A stretch of 35,952 bases of DNA from Candidatus Methanomethylophilaceae archaeon (GCA_017524805.1 JAFXUX010000025.1:1-35952); one strand, 5' to 3'. Positions 22,909 through 31,495 are shown, counted from the stretch's first letter. Numbers and translations are program-made. The notes: generated from the letters alone by a model not told the origin.

Positions 22909-24859
22909 GGATGCGCTGCTTGGCAGTGCGGACCAGATTGATCTCTTCGTGTGTGACGACTTTGAGATCGTCCAAGGTATAGTACGTGGCTCTGAGAGCG
23001 TCGGCGAACTCTTTGGCATGATGGACGGTGTCATACCTTTTCTCCGAATCGATGACGATCCACTTCACGCCGGGGATGTTCATCCTGCGGGCGATGCCCA
23101 ATGCCTCCTCTATGGGATCGGTGGTCTTGTCATCAGGATCCAAGCATATATTTGCGCCCCCATCGGTCACCAGAACGACGTAGCAATCGTCATCGGGACG
23201 CTTTTTCGTGTACATGGACATATAATCGTTGAGGTACTGAAGAGCCGCCGACATCGGCGTCCTCTTTCCGATAGCCAATTCGTCCAGCAGCTTGTAGATG
23301 GTCTCGACCTCTCTGGAGGGCTGCATCAGAATCTGGATCGCGCTCTCGTTGAATGTCATGAACCCTACGCGATCCTTCTTCACATAATGCTGCTTCAGGA
23401 GAGACAATATCGCCCCTTTGACTGCCACCATCCTGTTCCTGATAATGAGCGACCCGCTGGTATCGACGGCGAACAGGAAGGTGGAGGAGGACCTCGTCTC
23501 CCTGATCTTCTCCCTCATATCCTGTTTCTCGATGATGACGGCCAAATCGGTGTCCTTCTCGCTGTGGCGCTTGATCTGATACGGAGCCGCCGCGCGGACC
23601 GTCGCATCGAATGCCAGATCGGGATTCTTCTCTTCTGTCATACGGGAGCCGACATATCTGCCCGAACGGGTGGCGGTCCTTTTCATGACCCTTTTCCCTT
23701 TCGTGCTGGATACCCCGCGGGCCTTTGCCGCGCCTTCCTGCTCGAAGAGGTCTATGGTCTCGAAGGTCTCCCCGATCTTGGTGATGATGTCTTCTGCCTC
23801 GCTGCCTTTGAACTTATGCGTATCGTCGGCGACGGCGACCGGATCCGCCTCGTAAGGAGTGTCATCTTCCTCCTGATCGGAGCCCACCCCATGATTGGGA
23901 TCCCTGGTCGGATGGACCGCTTTGAAAATCGCCCTGGATTCGGTGTTGAACCCGACGCTGGAATGGACTACCTTCTCCATCTTGTCGACGCGTCTTCCCT
24001 TGACGACCTTGCGCCTGTGGGAGAGGCACAGGATCGTGGCTTCTTCCAGATCGTCGTCGGAGATATTGGACCTTCCATCGAGAGCAGCCAGAGCTATGGC
24101 GACGTTGGCCGTGGAAAGATCTCCTCTGGCGCCGTCTATGCCCATATTCCCGCTGACGGTGGCTATTGTGCGCGCGATATTCTCTGGGACTACCGCGCCT
24201 TCAGTAATTTTCCTCGCCTCTGCTATCTTCTTGGCGATGGCCCTTTCCTCCTCGACATACATGGAGGCGAACGCATCGGGATCCTCGTCGAAAGCCAGGC
24301 TGCGCCTGAGTATCTCCGTCCTGCCGGCTTCATCATCGGGATAATCGGCATCGACGCAGATATCGAAATGGTCCAGGATCACAGGGCTGAGATACGAATC
24401 ATGGATGTTCATCGTGGCCACGAGGATCGTATCCACTTCGTACATCGTGGATATGTTCTCCCTCTCGATCTTAACCCTTCCTGAAAGGACGGCTTCCATC
24501 ACGCCGTTGGTCATCCTTTGCTCGAACAGATTCACGTCATCCATGTAGAGGATGTTGCCGTCCGCGCGCTGGAGAAGGCCCTCTTGGAGCTCGATTTTCC
24601 CCTCCTTGATAGCGGATTCCAGATCCAGGCATCCGAACAGCTGCTCATCGGTGACGTTCAGAGGGACATTGACTATCGTCTTTCCGGATATCTCTCCGAG
24701 CGAGCGCGCGACCAGGGTCTTTCCCGTCCCCGAAGCGCCTTTGATGAGTACCGTTTTGATCTTAGGGTTGGCTATAGCGCACATCAGCGCCTTTTTGACC
24801 TGCTCCATCCCATATACGGCGGGGAAAGGATAGTGTGCGACCGTCATATGCCCAGGCAT
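22901..24859 (-). CDS. Mg/Co-chelatase family D subunit (AAA+ plus VWA)
   Basis: The 652-residue protein has an N-terminal AAA+ ATPase (Walker A GASGTGKT, Walker B ILYMDDVNLFEQ), an acidic linker, and a C-terminal von Willebrand A domain with the MIDAS motif DTSGS and VLVTDGGAN. This is the build of ChlD/BchD, which with the I subunit drives metal insertion by a large chelatase subunit. In methanogens the pair is usually linked to CobN-type cobaltochelatase for corrinoids, which would fit a corrinoid-dependent lifestyle; CobN is not in this window. AAGGAG lies 8 nt before ATG 24859, so that start is preferred over ATG 24847. The gene overlaps the I gene by 16 bases. Confidence 0.87.
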   Translation of the reverse strand: MPGHMTVAHYPFPAVYGMEQVKKALMCAIANPKIKTVLIKGASGTGKTLVARSLGEISGKTIVNVPLNVTDEQLFGCLDLESAIKEGKIELQEGLLQRADGNILYMDDVNLFEQRMTNGVMEAVLSGRVKIERENISTMYEVDTILVATMNIHDSYLSPVILDHFDICVDADYPDDEAGRTEILRRSLAFDEDPDAFASMYVEEERAIAKKIAEARKITEGAVVPENIARTIATVSGNMGIDGARGDLSTANVAIALAALDGRSNISDDDLEEATILCLSHRRKVVKGRRVDKMEKVVHSSVGFNTESRAIFKAVHPTRDPNHGVGSDQEEDDTPYEADPVAVADDTHKFKGSEAEDIITKIGETFETIDLFEQEGAAKARGVSSTKGKRVMKRTATRSGRYVGSRMTEEKNPDLAFDATVRAAAPYQIKRHSEKDTDLAVIIEKQDMREKIRETRSSSTFLFAVDTSGSLIIRNRMVAVKGAILSLLKQHYVKKDRVGFMTFNESAIQILMQPSREVETIYKLLDELAIGKRTPMSAALQYLNDYMSMYTKKRPDDDCYVVLVTDGGANICLDPDDKTTDPIEEALGIARRMNIPGVKWIVIDSEKRYDTVHHAKEFADALRATYYTLDDLKVVTHEEINLVRTAKQRIQK

Positions 24860-25890
24860 ATGTCCAGCTCCTTCATGTCGAAGGTGACCTCCTCGAACGC
24901 GCGCTTCTTGAGACGGTGCCCGAGGACGAGGGGAGCGACGGTGCGAAGGTCTTCTTTGGTGACTTCCGCCCTGCCCTCCAATGCCGCATTGGCTTTGGAT
25001 GCCCTCATCATGGTGATGTCAGCCCTGTGGCCTTCCATCTTGAAATGGATGCAGACGTGAACGATATCGTGGAGTATCTTATCGTTGAGGACGACTTTGG
25101 GAAGAAGAGCGCGGGCGTCCTCGATCTTCTTCCTCAGGGCGTCGGTCTCGCTCTGGAACGAGGCGAGGTATCCCTCGGGATCGGCGTCGAATTGCATCCT
25201 GCGCCTGATGACTTCCATCCTGGTGCTCACATCCTTCTCGCCTTCGACATCGACACAAAGACCGAATCTGTCCAGAAGCTGAGGCCTAAGGCTTCCCTCC
25301 TCGGGGTTCATGCTTCCCACAAGAACGAATTTGGCGGGGTGCGAGAATGAAACACCTTCCCTTTCGATGTAGTTGACGCCCATCGCAGCGGAATCCAGCA
25401 GAAGGTCGATGATGTGGTCGTCGAGAAGATTGACCTCATCCACGTAGAGGATGTTTCCGTTGGCCTGCGCCAGGACTCCCGGTTCGAATTTCTTCTGTCC
25501 GGTTTTGAGGACGTGCTCCAGATCGAGAGTACCGGATACGCGGTCCTCGGTAGCGCTTAGCGGGAGCTCCACAACGGATGTGGGAACTTCCTCGGTTTTC
25601 AGCGTGTTGGATGCGAGTTTCTCGCGGCAATCGGCGCACATCCTTTTTGGGAATCTGGGGTCGCAATGGTAAGGGCACCCTACCACAGACTGCCTCGGAG
25701 GAAGGATCTGCGCCAAAGATCTGACGGAAGTTGATTTGGCGGTCCCTTTCTCCCCTTTGATGAGAACCCCTCCGATTGCAGGGTCCACTATATTCAGCAG
25801 AAGCCCTTTCTTCATCTTGTCCTGCCCTACTACGCGAACGAATGGGAATATGATAGTCTCGTTAGCCATTGGATCAACATCCGTGCCCAT
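24844..25890 (-). CDS. Mg/Co-chelatase family I subunit (AAA+)
   Basis: The 348-residue AAA+ ATPase has IFPFVRVVGQDKMKKGLLLN at the start, Walker A GEKGTAKST, a cysteine-rich insert (CPYHCDPRFP...CADC), Walker B ILYVDEVNLLDD, and VGSMNPEEGSLRPQLLDRFG (sensor region), as in ChlI/BchI. The four-cysteine insert could bind zinc. ATG 25890 and ATG 25869 are both possible; the family match begins just after the second. TATA-like TTTAATTATAG (about 25907-25917 on the minus strand) lies upstream. It is translated together with the D gene. Confidence 0.87.
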   Translation of the reverse strand: MGTDVDPMANETIIFPFVRVVGQDKMKKGLLLNIVDPAIGGVLIKGEKGTAKSTSVRSLAQILPPRQSVVGCPYHCDPRFPKRMCADCREKLASNTLKTEEVPTSVVELPLSATEDRVSGTLDLEHVLKTGQKKFEPGVLAQANGNILYVDEVNLLDDHIIDLLLDSAAMGVNYIEREGVSFSHPAKFVLVGSMNPEEGSLRPQLLDRFGLCVDVEGEKDVSTRMEVIRRRMQFDADPEGYLASFQSETDALRKKIEDARALLPKVVLNDKILHDIVHVCIHFKMEGHRADITMMRASKANAALEGRAEVTKEDLRTVAPLVLGHRLKKRAFEEVTFDMKELDICLGI

Positions 25891-25997
25891 CTATGGGTTT
25901 TCGGTCGTCTATAATTAAAGGTTAATAAAGAATGTCGGTATTAACCAAGAAATTAAAAGGTGTGAAATCGGCAGCCGGCTGCCGGCCGCCATAGGTT

Positions 25998-26744
25998 TCA
26001 TTGGATTTCGTCTTCGTCGTCCATCTGAAGCGAACGCATTATGGACTCGACCATATCTTTTAGATCGTTGATGTCTCCCCGTACCATGGATATCTGGGAC
26101 CTCAAACCGCGGACGTCGGCCTCCAGGGATTCTATCCTTTCAACGTATCCATCATTGACGGCCTTCTGCTGGGGGACTTCCAGATTCTTGATCTTCATTA
26201 TGGTCTTCTCGCGCTGGATGCGAAGGTCGCGGGATTCCTTCTCCAGTTTGTTTTTTCTGTCGAAATCGTCTGCAATCGCAGCCTCGACGATGGCTTCGTC
26301 CAACTCGGAAATGCGGACCTGCATTCTCTTCAGGTCTTCCTTTAAGACTGCAGGATCGTCCGAATCGGATGGCCCATAGTTCTCCTGCGATGATGGCTGG
26401 GGCTTGGAGCTGCCCATCCTGGACGTCGCCTCATCCTCTATCCTCATCCTGTAATCCCTTCCCACAGGCTCGAATGACGGCCCAACGGGATTGACAGTGG
26501 CATTGAGATCCCTCGAGACCAAAGGCACTTCAAGCCCGCATTCGACGAAGGAATCCTCGATCTCCTTCCTTCTGGCAGTGTATTGGTTCACCAGCGCATC
26601 TATCTTCTCGATGCATTCTTTGTTCTCTCTCTTCTGAGCTTCATCCATCGGTTTGATCTTTTCCAGATCCGTTCTCTATGCGCTCAGCCTCTCAGTTTCT
26701 TTCGCGAGGAAACGGATTTCCCTGTCATATTTGCTTCCTGGCAT
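25998..26744 (-). CDS. Coiled-coil protein with in-frame amber codon, candidate pyrrolysine protein
   Basis: Reading from ATG 26744 gives 248 codons with one TAG at codon 23 (26678-26676). Upstream residues MPGSKYDREIRFLAKETER and LSA meet the TAG, and RTDLEKIKPM follows. Leu13, Leu20 and Leu27 keep a perfect seven-residue spacing across it, so both sides look like one coiled coil. A TATA-like GTTAAATACAAT (about 26772-26783) predicts a start near 26753, only about 10 nt before ATG 26744. The alternative start ATG 26648 (216 residues) has a poor ribosome binding site and would leave a 105-nt leader. The remainder is charged, with a Ser/Pro-rich linker (about residues 95-125) and two more coiled-coil stretches, ending DDEDEIQ. 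Function is unknown. The TAG could instead be a recent nonsense mutation with restart at 26648. Confidence 0.7.
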
Positions 26745-26771
26745 TACAATCGGCACCCATATTATTGTATT

Positions 26772-26783
26772 TAACACACAGTT
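26772..26783 (-). promoter_or_regulatory. TATA-like box of the coiled-coil gene
   Basis: GTTAAATACAAT on the minus strand lies about 30 nt before ATG 26744. It supports the longer, amber-containing reading over the short one. Confidence 0.5.
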
Positions 26784-26785
26784 CG

Positions 26786-26809
26786 TGAGCGAGGCGTACG
26801 CCTCGCTCA
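26786..26809. repeat. 24-bp perfect palindrome at the left side of the IS
   Basis: The centre is GAGGCGTACGCCTC and the arms extend to TGAGC/GCTCA. It may be an IS end, an insulating hairpin against outside transcription, or the terminator of an earlier gene. Confidence 0.7.
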
Positions 26810-26846
26810 ACAAAACGAAGCGCCTTGCTCAAAGGCTCTAAAAAGA

Positions 26847-26891
26847 GGGACTTCGTGACGATAGTTGGTGAAACAAACGAAACAAAGTCCC
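26847..26891 (+). promoter_or_regulatory. Inverted repeat enclosing the transposase start
   Basis: GGGACTT (26847-26853) pairs with AAGTCCC (26885-26891), placing the TTG start at 26865 inside the loop. Many insertion sequences limit translation by folding over the start of read-through transcripts; this looks like such a structure. Confidence 0.4.
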
Positions 26892-27938
26892 GGTATCAGC
26901 GATGCATTAGCTTGTCAAATACTTAACGAAAGGTTCTCAGAATATATGGGGTCGGCATGGGACTTCAAACTCATCGGAGGCAACGACATCCCGCTTGTAA
27001 CCTTGCGTTACAACGTCGCGGTCGTGGCAGTCGAGGACGGGTGGACATACAAGGAGATACGCAAGAAGTTCAATGTCTCCGACGGCTTCATCAGGAAGTG
27101 GAGCAGGCTTTATGCCGCCCACAAGTCATACGCAGCCAGCCATCCGTCTGCGAACACTCAGATCAAGACCAGATTCCAATCCGTCTCCAACCGTCCCAAG
27201 AGTTGCGAGTCCCCCGTGAGGGACGAGCACAGGAGCCAGATTTTGAAAAGGCAGTCTAAATACGGCTTCGAAGGTGCGCTGCGCATCAAGCATGCGCTGA
27301 ATCTGCCGCTGTCTCCCACAACCATAACGAAGATTCTCAGGGAGGAGGGACGCATCGGAGCGCCGAAGAAGCGCCACACCAACCTGGCGAGGGGCAGCTA
27401 CGAGCGTCCACTCCCGAATGACCTGTGGCACACGGATTTCAAGCAATGGAACTTCGAATGGGGCCGCGTCGAATCCATCTGGATCGTGGATGACAGATCC
27501 AGGTTCATCACGGGGTTCCACATAGACGACCACTCGTCGGCGGACATTGTGATCGACATGTTCGAGAAGGCCATGGCCATGTTCGGGAGGCCCAGGCAGG
27601 TCATAACCGACCACGGGTCGGAGTTCTATTCCATGCTCGGTGGCCCTGGCCGGTCCAAATTCGACAGGTGGTGCGCGAAGAACGGCATAAAGCACATCAA
27701 ATCCCGCGTGAGGCACCCCCAGACCAACGGAAAGATGGAGCGCACCCACAGATCGGCCCTTGAGGAGACTCCCTATTTCGGCGACATGAAGTCCTTGGCC
27801 GAAGCCAGGGAGGTTTTCTCGAGGTGGATAGAGTACCGCAACACGGACTGCCCCCATTCCGCCCTGGGTTACGGGCTCACAGTCTACGAGTACCTGTCGT
27901 CCAACTACATTTACAAGAACCTGGCGGACATGGCCTGA
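26865..27938 (+). CDS. DDE integrase-core transposase (IS481/IS3-like)
   Basis: The 357-residue protein has an N-terminal helix-turn-helix (GWTYKEIRKKFNVSDGFIRKW), an HTH_21-like linker, and an RNase H-fold integrase core. The catalytic residues appear as Asp in DLWHTDFKQW, Asp in VITDHGSEF, and Glu in PQTNGKMERTHR. The C-terminal WIEYRNTDCPHSALGYG is typical of IS3/IS481 enzymes. The start is TTG 26865 (or the next codon GTG) with no strong ribosome binding site. The frame is intact, so the element may still be active. Function is cut-and-paste or copy-type movement of the element. Confidence 0.88.
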   Translation: MVKQTKQSPGISDALACQILNERFSEYMGSAWDFKLIGGNDIPLVTLRYNVAVVAVEDGWTYKEIRKKFNVSDGFIRKWSRLYAAHKSYAASHPSANTQIKTRFQSVSNRPKSCESPVRDEHRSQILKRQSKYGFEGALRIKHALNLPLSPTTITKILREEGRIGAPKKRHTNLARGSYERPLPNDLWHTDFKQWNFEWGRVESIWIVDDRSRFITGFHIDDHSSADIVIDMFEKAMAMFGRPRQVITDHGSEFYSMLGGPGRSKFDRWCAKNGIKHIKSRVRHPQTNGKMERTHRSALEETPYFGDMKSLAEAREVFSRWIEYRNTDCPHSALGYGLTVYEYLSSNYIYKNLADMA

Positions 27939-27942
27939 CGCA

Positions 27943-27997
27943 TACGCCTGCGCATGCGCTATGGGTACTACGTACCCTCCGCTTCTGCGCAGGCGTA
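27943..27997. repeat. Nested hairpins at the right side of the IS
   Basis: TACGCCTGCGCA (27943-27954) pairs perfectly with TGCGCAGGCGTA (27986-27997), and inside it GGGTAC-TAC-GTACCC (27963-27977) forms a second hairpin. It starts 5 bases after the transposase stop and may be the IS end, a terminator, or both. Confidence 0.6.
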
Positions 27998-28176
27998 CAG
28001 ACAGTTTTATCTTCGATTGATAATCAGTGTCCTGTCACTCACGAAGTCTGTGTTTAGCATAATTATGATAATGCTCTTATAATGGATTGTATCAGCAGAT
28101 ACAATCTCAGTGGACTTCCAAAATCAATAGTTTTGTCTAGACAATATTATTTAAATTTTGTTTCGAATACATTGTT

Positions 28177-28192
28177 TATTGAATTATCAACA
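28177..28192. promoter_or_regulatory. ATTGA-N4-TCAAC site upstream of APC permease 1
   Basis: ATTGAATTATCAAC (28178-28191) matches the pattern seen before the DMT transporter and MarR copy 1. It lies about 280 nt before the permease start, in an AT-rich gap (27998-28467) with no other gene, several TATA-like runs and no recognisable RNA. Confidence 0.35.
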
Positions 28193-28467
28193 AAAAATTC
28201 CTAAATATGTTGTTTATGAATCTGTTATTATAACACAATTAGGAAATTTAATGATTAATTATCCTTATAGCAATTAAAAAATGGGATGAATCTATAACAA
28301 AATTTAAATATTGAATTTATTGAAATATTGTAGTCATCAATGAATTTTATAAAACATATATTTTAATTTTTTCTTCAATAAATAAAAAAGATTAAATATG
28401 GTTTAATGAAATTTTATTAAACAGTTGGATACAATCGGCAAGAAATGTATCCAAGGGAGGAATCAAC

Positions 28468-29985
28468 TTGAGCAATAACGTCGAGGTCTACTCGGACGGA
28501 AAATCGGGATCGGAATCGTCCATGACGAATTCTCAGTCCGACAGCGGCCTCGTAAAGTCCATCGATTGGAAGCAGGGAGTGATCATCGCCATGGGCGTTC
28601 CCATTCTCATCCTTCCAGGTATCTACGACATAGCAGGTACCGCATGGGGACTTAGCATAATGATCTGGACCGTCTCGGTCTTGCAAGGGTTCTGCCAGAA
28701 TTTCGCCATCGGAGAGATGGCGGCCGCTCTGGAAGCGCCTGGAATAGGCGGGTGCGCGCAGAAGGTATTCACAAGCCCCAACCCTAAAAAATTCGATCTG
28801 GGAAAGTTCGCAGGCGCGTTCACAGCATGGGCCTATTGGTTCACGTGGACGCCTGTCATTCCGATTTTCACTTGCACAGCATGCGATTACATAACCAAAT
28901 ACATGGAAATTGGATTGGGAATATCGCTTCCTTTCGATATTCTTTATATGCAACTCGCTCTCGGCGTCGTTATCTTCAGCATAATCGTGTTCGTCGGGTC
29001 CAAGGGATTGTCTGGAGGAGCCAAACTCGGCCTTGTCCTCGCTCTGATAGCTATCGTGCCCATGCTTGTGGTCATCGCCATACCGTTCACCGGATTCTCC
29101 ACTACCGGCCATGCGTTCGATTTCGGCATGATAGTCGATAACCTCACCCCGACGGGATGGGATTGGTCTGCCGGCGACTTCCTGATGATCTTCGGAATGT
29201 TTGCCTATGCCCAGTGGTGCGCTTGCGCATGGGAATCTACCGCAACCTACGGATCGGAATACAAGAACCCCGGAAGCGATCTGCCTAAGGCGATGATCTC
29301 AGCGGGTCTGATCTGTCTCGCCATGTATTTCATCGTGCCCTTCTGCGTTTACGGAATGCTCACCCCCGAGCAGATCGATGAGTGGGGCATCGCGACGCTT
29401 TACCCCATTGCCCTGTCCGACTTCGGAGAGATAGGCCTCATTGTCGCTTTGGTGCTGCTGGTAGCCGGAATGGTCATGCTGATCCAGACCGCTTTCCTCG
29501 GATCTTCCAGGACACTGTACTTCATGGGCCACGAAGGGAACATGCCCGGATTCTTCACCAAGACCAATAAGAACGGCGCGCCTATCGCTGCGATGCTGTT
29601 CCAGTTCGCGATGGGCATAATATTCATCCTGATCATCCATTTCGGATCCGTAGGAATGATTCTTGCGGCATCCTCCTTCGGATTCTGCTTGGCGCTCGGG
29701 ATGGGTATGCTGGCATTCGTCGTGTACAGAAGATCGGAGAGATTCAAGGATCTGCCCAGACCATGGACCGCCCCCCGCGGATGGTTCTATGTGGCATGCT
29801 TCCTGATGATCTATCAGTTCTTCATACTGATACCTTGCCTCGCCTATTGGTGCATCAACGGAGGAATCGAAAACGGAACGTTCTCGGTCATAATAGGGGC
29901 GATCATCTTGCTTCTGTACATTCCGGTCTGGTTCGTTCTTCAGAGCAGGAACGCTAAAATGAAGGGTGGAGCAAAGAATAGTTAA
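28468..29985 (+). CDS. APC-superfamily permease 1
   Basis: The 505-residue protein has about twelve hydrophobic helices and the APC-type helix-1 region WKQGVIIAMGVPILILPGIYD (an unwound glycine/proline stretch). It is clearly paralogous to the gene at 31560 (shared MARSV/LVKS-WKQG, WTVSVLQGF.QN, GEM, CAWE..A.YG.EYK.PG.D.PKA). The start is TTG with GGGAGG 8 nt upstream. A Ser/Asp-rich N-terminal tail of about 30 residues precedes helix 1. APC permeases take up amino acids and amines; a methylamine role (as proposed for MtmP) fits the setting but is not shown. A GU-containing hairpin (30009-30027) with T5 follows. Confidence 0.83.
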   Translation: MSNNVEVYSDGKSGSESSMTNSQSDSGLVKSIDWKQGVIIAMGVPILILPGIYDIAGTAWGLSIMIWTVSVLQGFCQNFAIGEMAAALEAPGIGGCAQKVFTSPNPKKFDLGKFAGAFTAWAYWFTWTPVIPIFTCTACDYITKYMEIGLGISLPFDILYMQLALGVVIFSIIVFVGSKGLSGGAKLGLVLALIAIVPMLVVIAIPFTGFSTTGHAFDFGMIVDNLTPTGWDWSAGDFLMIFGMFAYAQWCACAWESTATYGSEYKNPGSDLPKAMISAGLICLAMYFIVPFCVYGMLTPEQIDEWGIATLYPIALSDFGEIGLIVALVLLVAGMVMLIQTAFLGSSRTLYFMGHEGNMPGFFTKTNKNGAPIAAMLFQFAMGIIFILIIHFGSVGMILAASSFGFCLALGMGMLAFVVYRRSERFKDLPRPWTAPRGWFYVACFLMIYQFFILIPCLAYWCINGGIENGTFSVIIGAIILLLYIPVWFVLQSRNAKMKGGAKNS

Positions 29986-30008
29986 CCTTATCCGAAAGAA
30001 CCGATCGA

Positions 30009-30040
30009 GGGTCGGACATTCCGGCCCCCGGCCCCTTTTT
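30009..30040 (+). terminator. Probable terminator after APC permease 1
   Basis: GGGTCGG (30009-30015) pairs with CCGGCCC (30021-30027) with one G-U pair; CCGGCCCC and TTTTT (30036-30040) follow. Confidence 0.5.
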
Positions 30041-30076
30041 GCCCATATTTCGGCATCGATGAGGGAGGCGCAGGAC

Positions 30077-30724
30077 ATGTTCGCGAAAATAAACGGCATC
30101 GATATCCATTACGAGATCGAGGGAGAAGGCCGTCCCATAATACTGCTCCATGGGAACGGCGAAGACATGTCAATCTTCGACGTCGCAGTCGAAGAGCTCA
30201 GAGATTTTTTCACCGTAGTCAGAGTGGATTCCAGAGGCCACGGGCTGAGCTCCCCCGCAGATGCTCTGCATTACAAGGACATGGCCGAAGACATCCATTG
30301 CCTCATCAAGGAACTGGATCTTGAGAATCCTGTACTTTATGGATACAGCGATGGCGGTATAATAGGGCTGATCCTCGCTTCCGAGCACCCCGATGATCTG
30401 CTGAGGCTGGCGGTGAGCGGCGCCAATTCCGATCCCTCTACCGTAGAGTGGACGGAGGAAGAGCTGGACTCGTTGGACAAGACCGACCCCAAAATCCGCC
30501 TGATGCTGGAGGAACCCCATATTTCGGAATTCGATTTGGCTTCCATAAAGGTCCCGACCCTGGTGATCGCAGGGGAATTCGACTCCATAAAGAGGTCGGA
30601 CACCGAATTCATATCCGCTGAAATCCCCTATGGGCACATGTATATCGTTCCGGATGCGGACCATGGGAGTTATGTGGTCAATTCGCCCATACTTCCCCGC
30701 ATCCTCAAGGATTGGATTCTTTGA
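30077..30724 (+). CDS. Alpha/beta hydrolase
   Basis: The 215-residue protein matches the alpha/beta hydrolase fold. DIHYEIEGEGRPIILLHGNG carries the oxyanion-hole HGNG, VVRVDSRGHGLS follows, the nucleophile elbow reads LYGYSDGG (Ser in G-Y-S-D-G), the acid region is VLVIAGEFD-like, and HGSY carries the catalytic His. ATG 30077 has GGGAGG 8 nt upstream and begins at the fold's first strand. An open frame from 29966 overlaps the permease end without homology. The MarR-type regulator starts 11 bases later, so they form an operon. The substrate is unknown; an ester or amide is likely. Confidence 0.85.
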   Translation: MFAKINGIDIHYEIEGEGRPIILLHGNGEDMSIFDVAVEELRDFFTVVRVDSRGHGLSSPADALHYKDMAEDIHCLIKELDLENPVLYGYSDGGIIGLILASEHPDDLLRLAVSGANSDPSTVEWTEEELDSLDKTDPKIRLMLEEPHISEFDLASIKVPTLVIAGEFDSIKRSDTEFISAEIPYGHMYIVPDADHGSYVVNSPILPRILKDWIL

Positions 30725-30735
30725 GGAGGGATAAG

Positions 30736-31251
30736 ATGGCTGAGACACCGTATTGGAACGCATTCCTGCCGGCTCTGCTGGACAGGCTGAGCTTCCATAT
30801 GCGCAAGAATCTGACGAAAACAGTGGAACCCTACGGCCTCAACAGCTCCCATGCGATTTACATCCTTGCACTGAGAGTCCAAAACGGGCAGACTACCGCC
30901 GGGCTGTCACGCTTTCTCGACATCGACAACGCCAATACGCACAGAGTTCTGAAGGTCCTCAAAGAAAAGGGCATAGTCTATGACGATCGCATCGACCCCC
31001 GGAGCAAAAAATACCACGTTTACCTCACAGACTACGGAAAGGAACTCGCCGACATGATATCCGATCTGGTTGAGGGCATAGATATGGCATATTCGGCAGG
31101 GCTGACGCCGGAAGAGATCAGCGTCACGCGGAATGCCGTCCTGAAGATCATGGGCAACGCTTTGTACTCCGAGACAGATTCGAAGGATCTTAAGTTTGAC
31201 AAGCCATACTACTCGTATTTAGCTGAGCTTGCAGCCAAAAACGACGGATAA
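30736..31251 (+). CDS. MarR-type winged-helix regulator (copy 2)
   Basis: The 171-residue protein is a paralog of the regulator at 12605. It has the same start pattern (YWNAFLPALLDRLSFHMRKN), recognition helix LSRFLDIDNANTHRVLKVLKEKG and wing DDRIDPRSKKYHVYLTDYG. The C-terminal part differs and is shorter. GGAGGGAT lies about 6 nt before ATG 30736; an open frame nine codons further back lacks a site. It is coupled to the hydrolase and stands between two APC permeases. It probably senses a small amine-like ligand and binds a TTGA/TCAA-type site, by analogy with copy 1. Confidence 0.87.
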   Translation: MAETPYWNAFLPALLDRLSFHMRKNLTKTVEPYGLNSSHAIYILALRVQNGQTTAGLSRFLDIDNANTHRVLKVLKEKGIVYDDRIDPRSKKYHVYLTDYGKELADMISDLVEGIDMAYSAGLTPEEISVTRNAVLKIMGNALYSETDSKDLKFDKPYYSYLAELAAKNDG

Positions 31252-31375
31252 TTTGGCTGCGAGAACTTAGTCCTATTTTATTTTTGAAGTAATTAATATT
31301 AATATTTATCTATATATTTTAAATATTATAGTACATTGATTATTTGTTTAAAATTTACACTTTATAAATTTTTTT

Positions 31376-31495
31376 ATTGACACATCACCTATTTATATTG
31401 CATAAACAATTGACGGCTAAACTAACGATGCATGCTGCCATTTTTTTTATTGACTATATCAATACTTTTGTTTTCTTCAATTAATTTTATATAGT
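31376..31495 (+). promoter_or_regulatory. Promoter region of APC permease 2 with TTGA/TCAA sites
   Basis: ATTGACTATATCAAT (31449-31463, arms identical to the consensus but with a 5-nt spacer) and a half-matching ATTGACACATCA (31376-31387) lie upstream of a TATA-like AATTTTATATAG (31483-31494). The rest of 31252-31559 is AT-rich with no gene. Confidence 0.4.

Larger units (their letters stand above)
26786..27997 (+). mobile_element. IS481/IS3-like insertion sequence
   Basis: A single integrase-core transposase gene is bounded by large palindromic structures: a 24-bp perfect palindrome on the left (26786-26809) and a 12-bp inverted repeat enclosing a second hairpin on the right (27943-27997). 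Both carry AGGCGTAC cores, so they may be related ends. I could not find a clean target-site duplication, and the exact borders are uncertain. The element sits directly upstream of the amber-containing coiled-coil gene's promoter. Confidence 0.6.

Noticed and set aside
22493-24484. 663-codon plus-strand open frame
   Set aside because: It is antisense to the chelatase D subunit, whose Walker and MIDAS motifs are clear. The frame's composition (His/Arg/Gly-rich) is that of a shadow.
29966-30076. Longer hydrolase start overlapping APC permease 1
   Set aside because: The 37 extra residues cross the permease terminator and lack homology; ATG 30077 has a good ribosome binding site.
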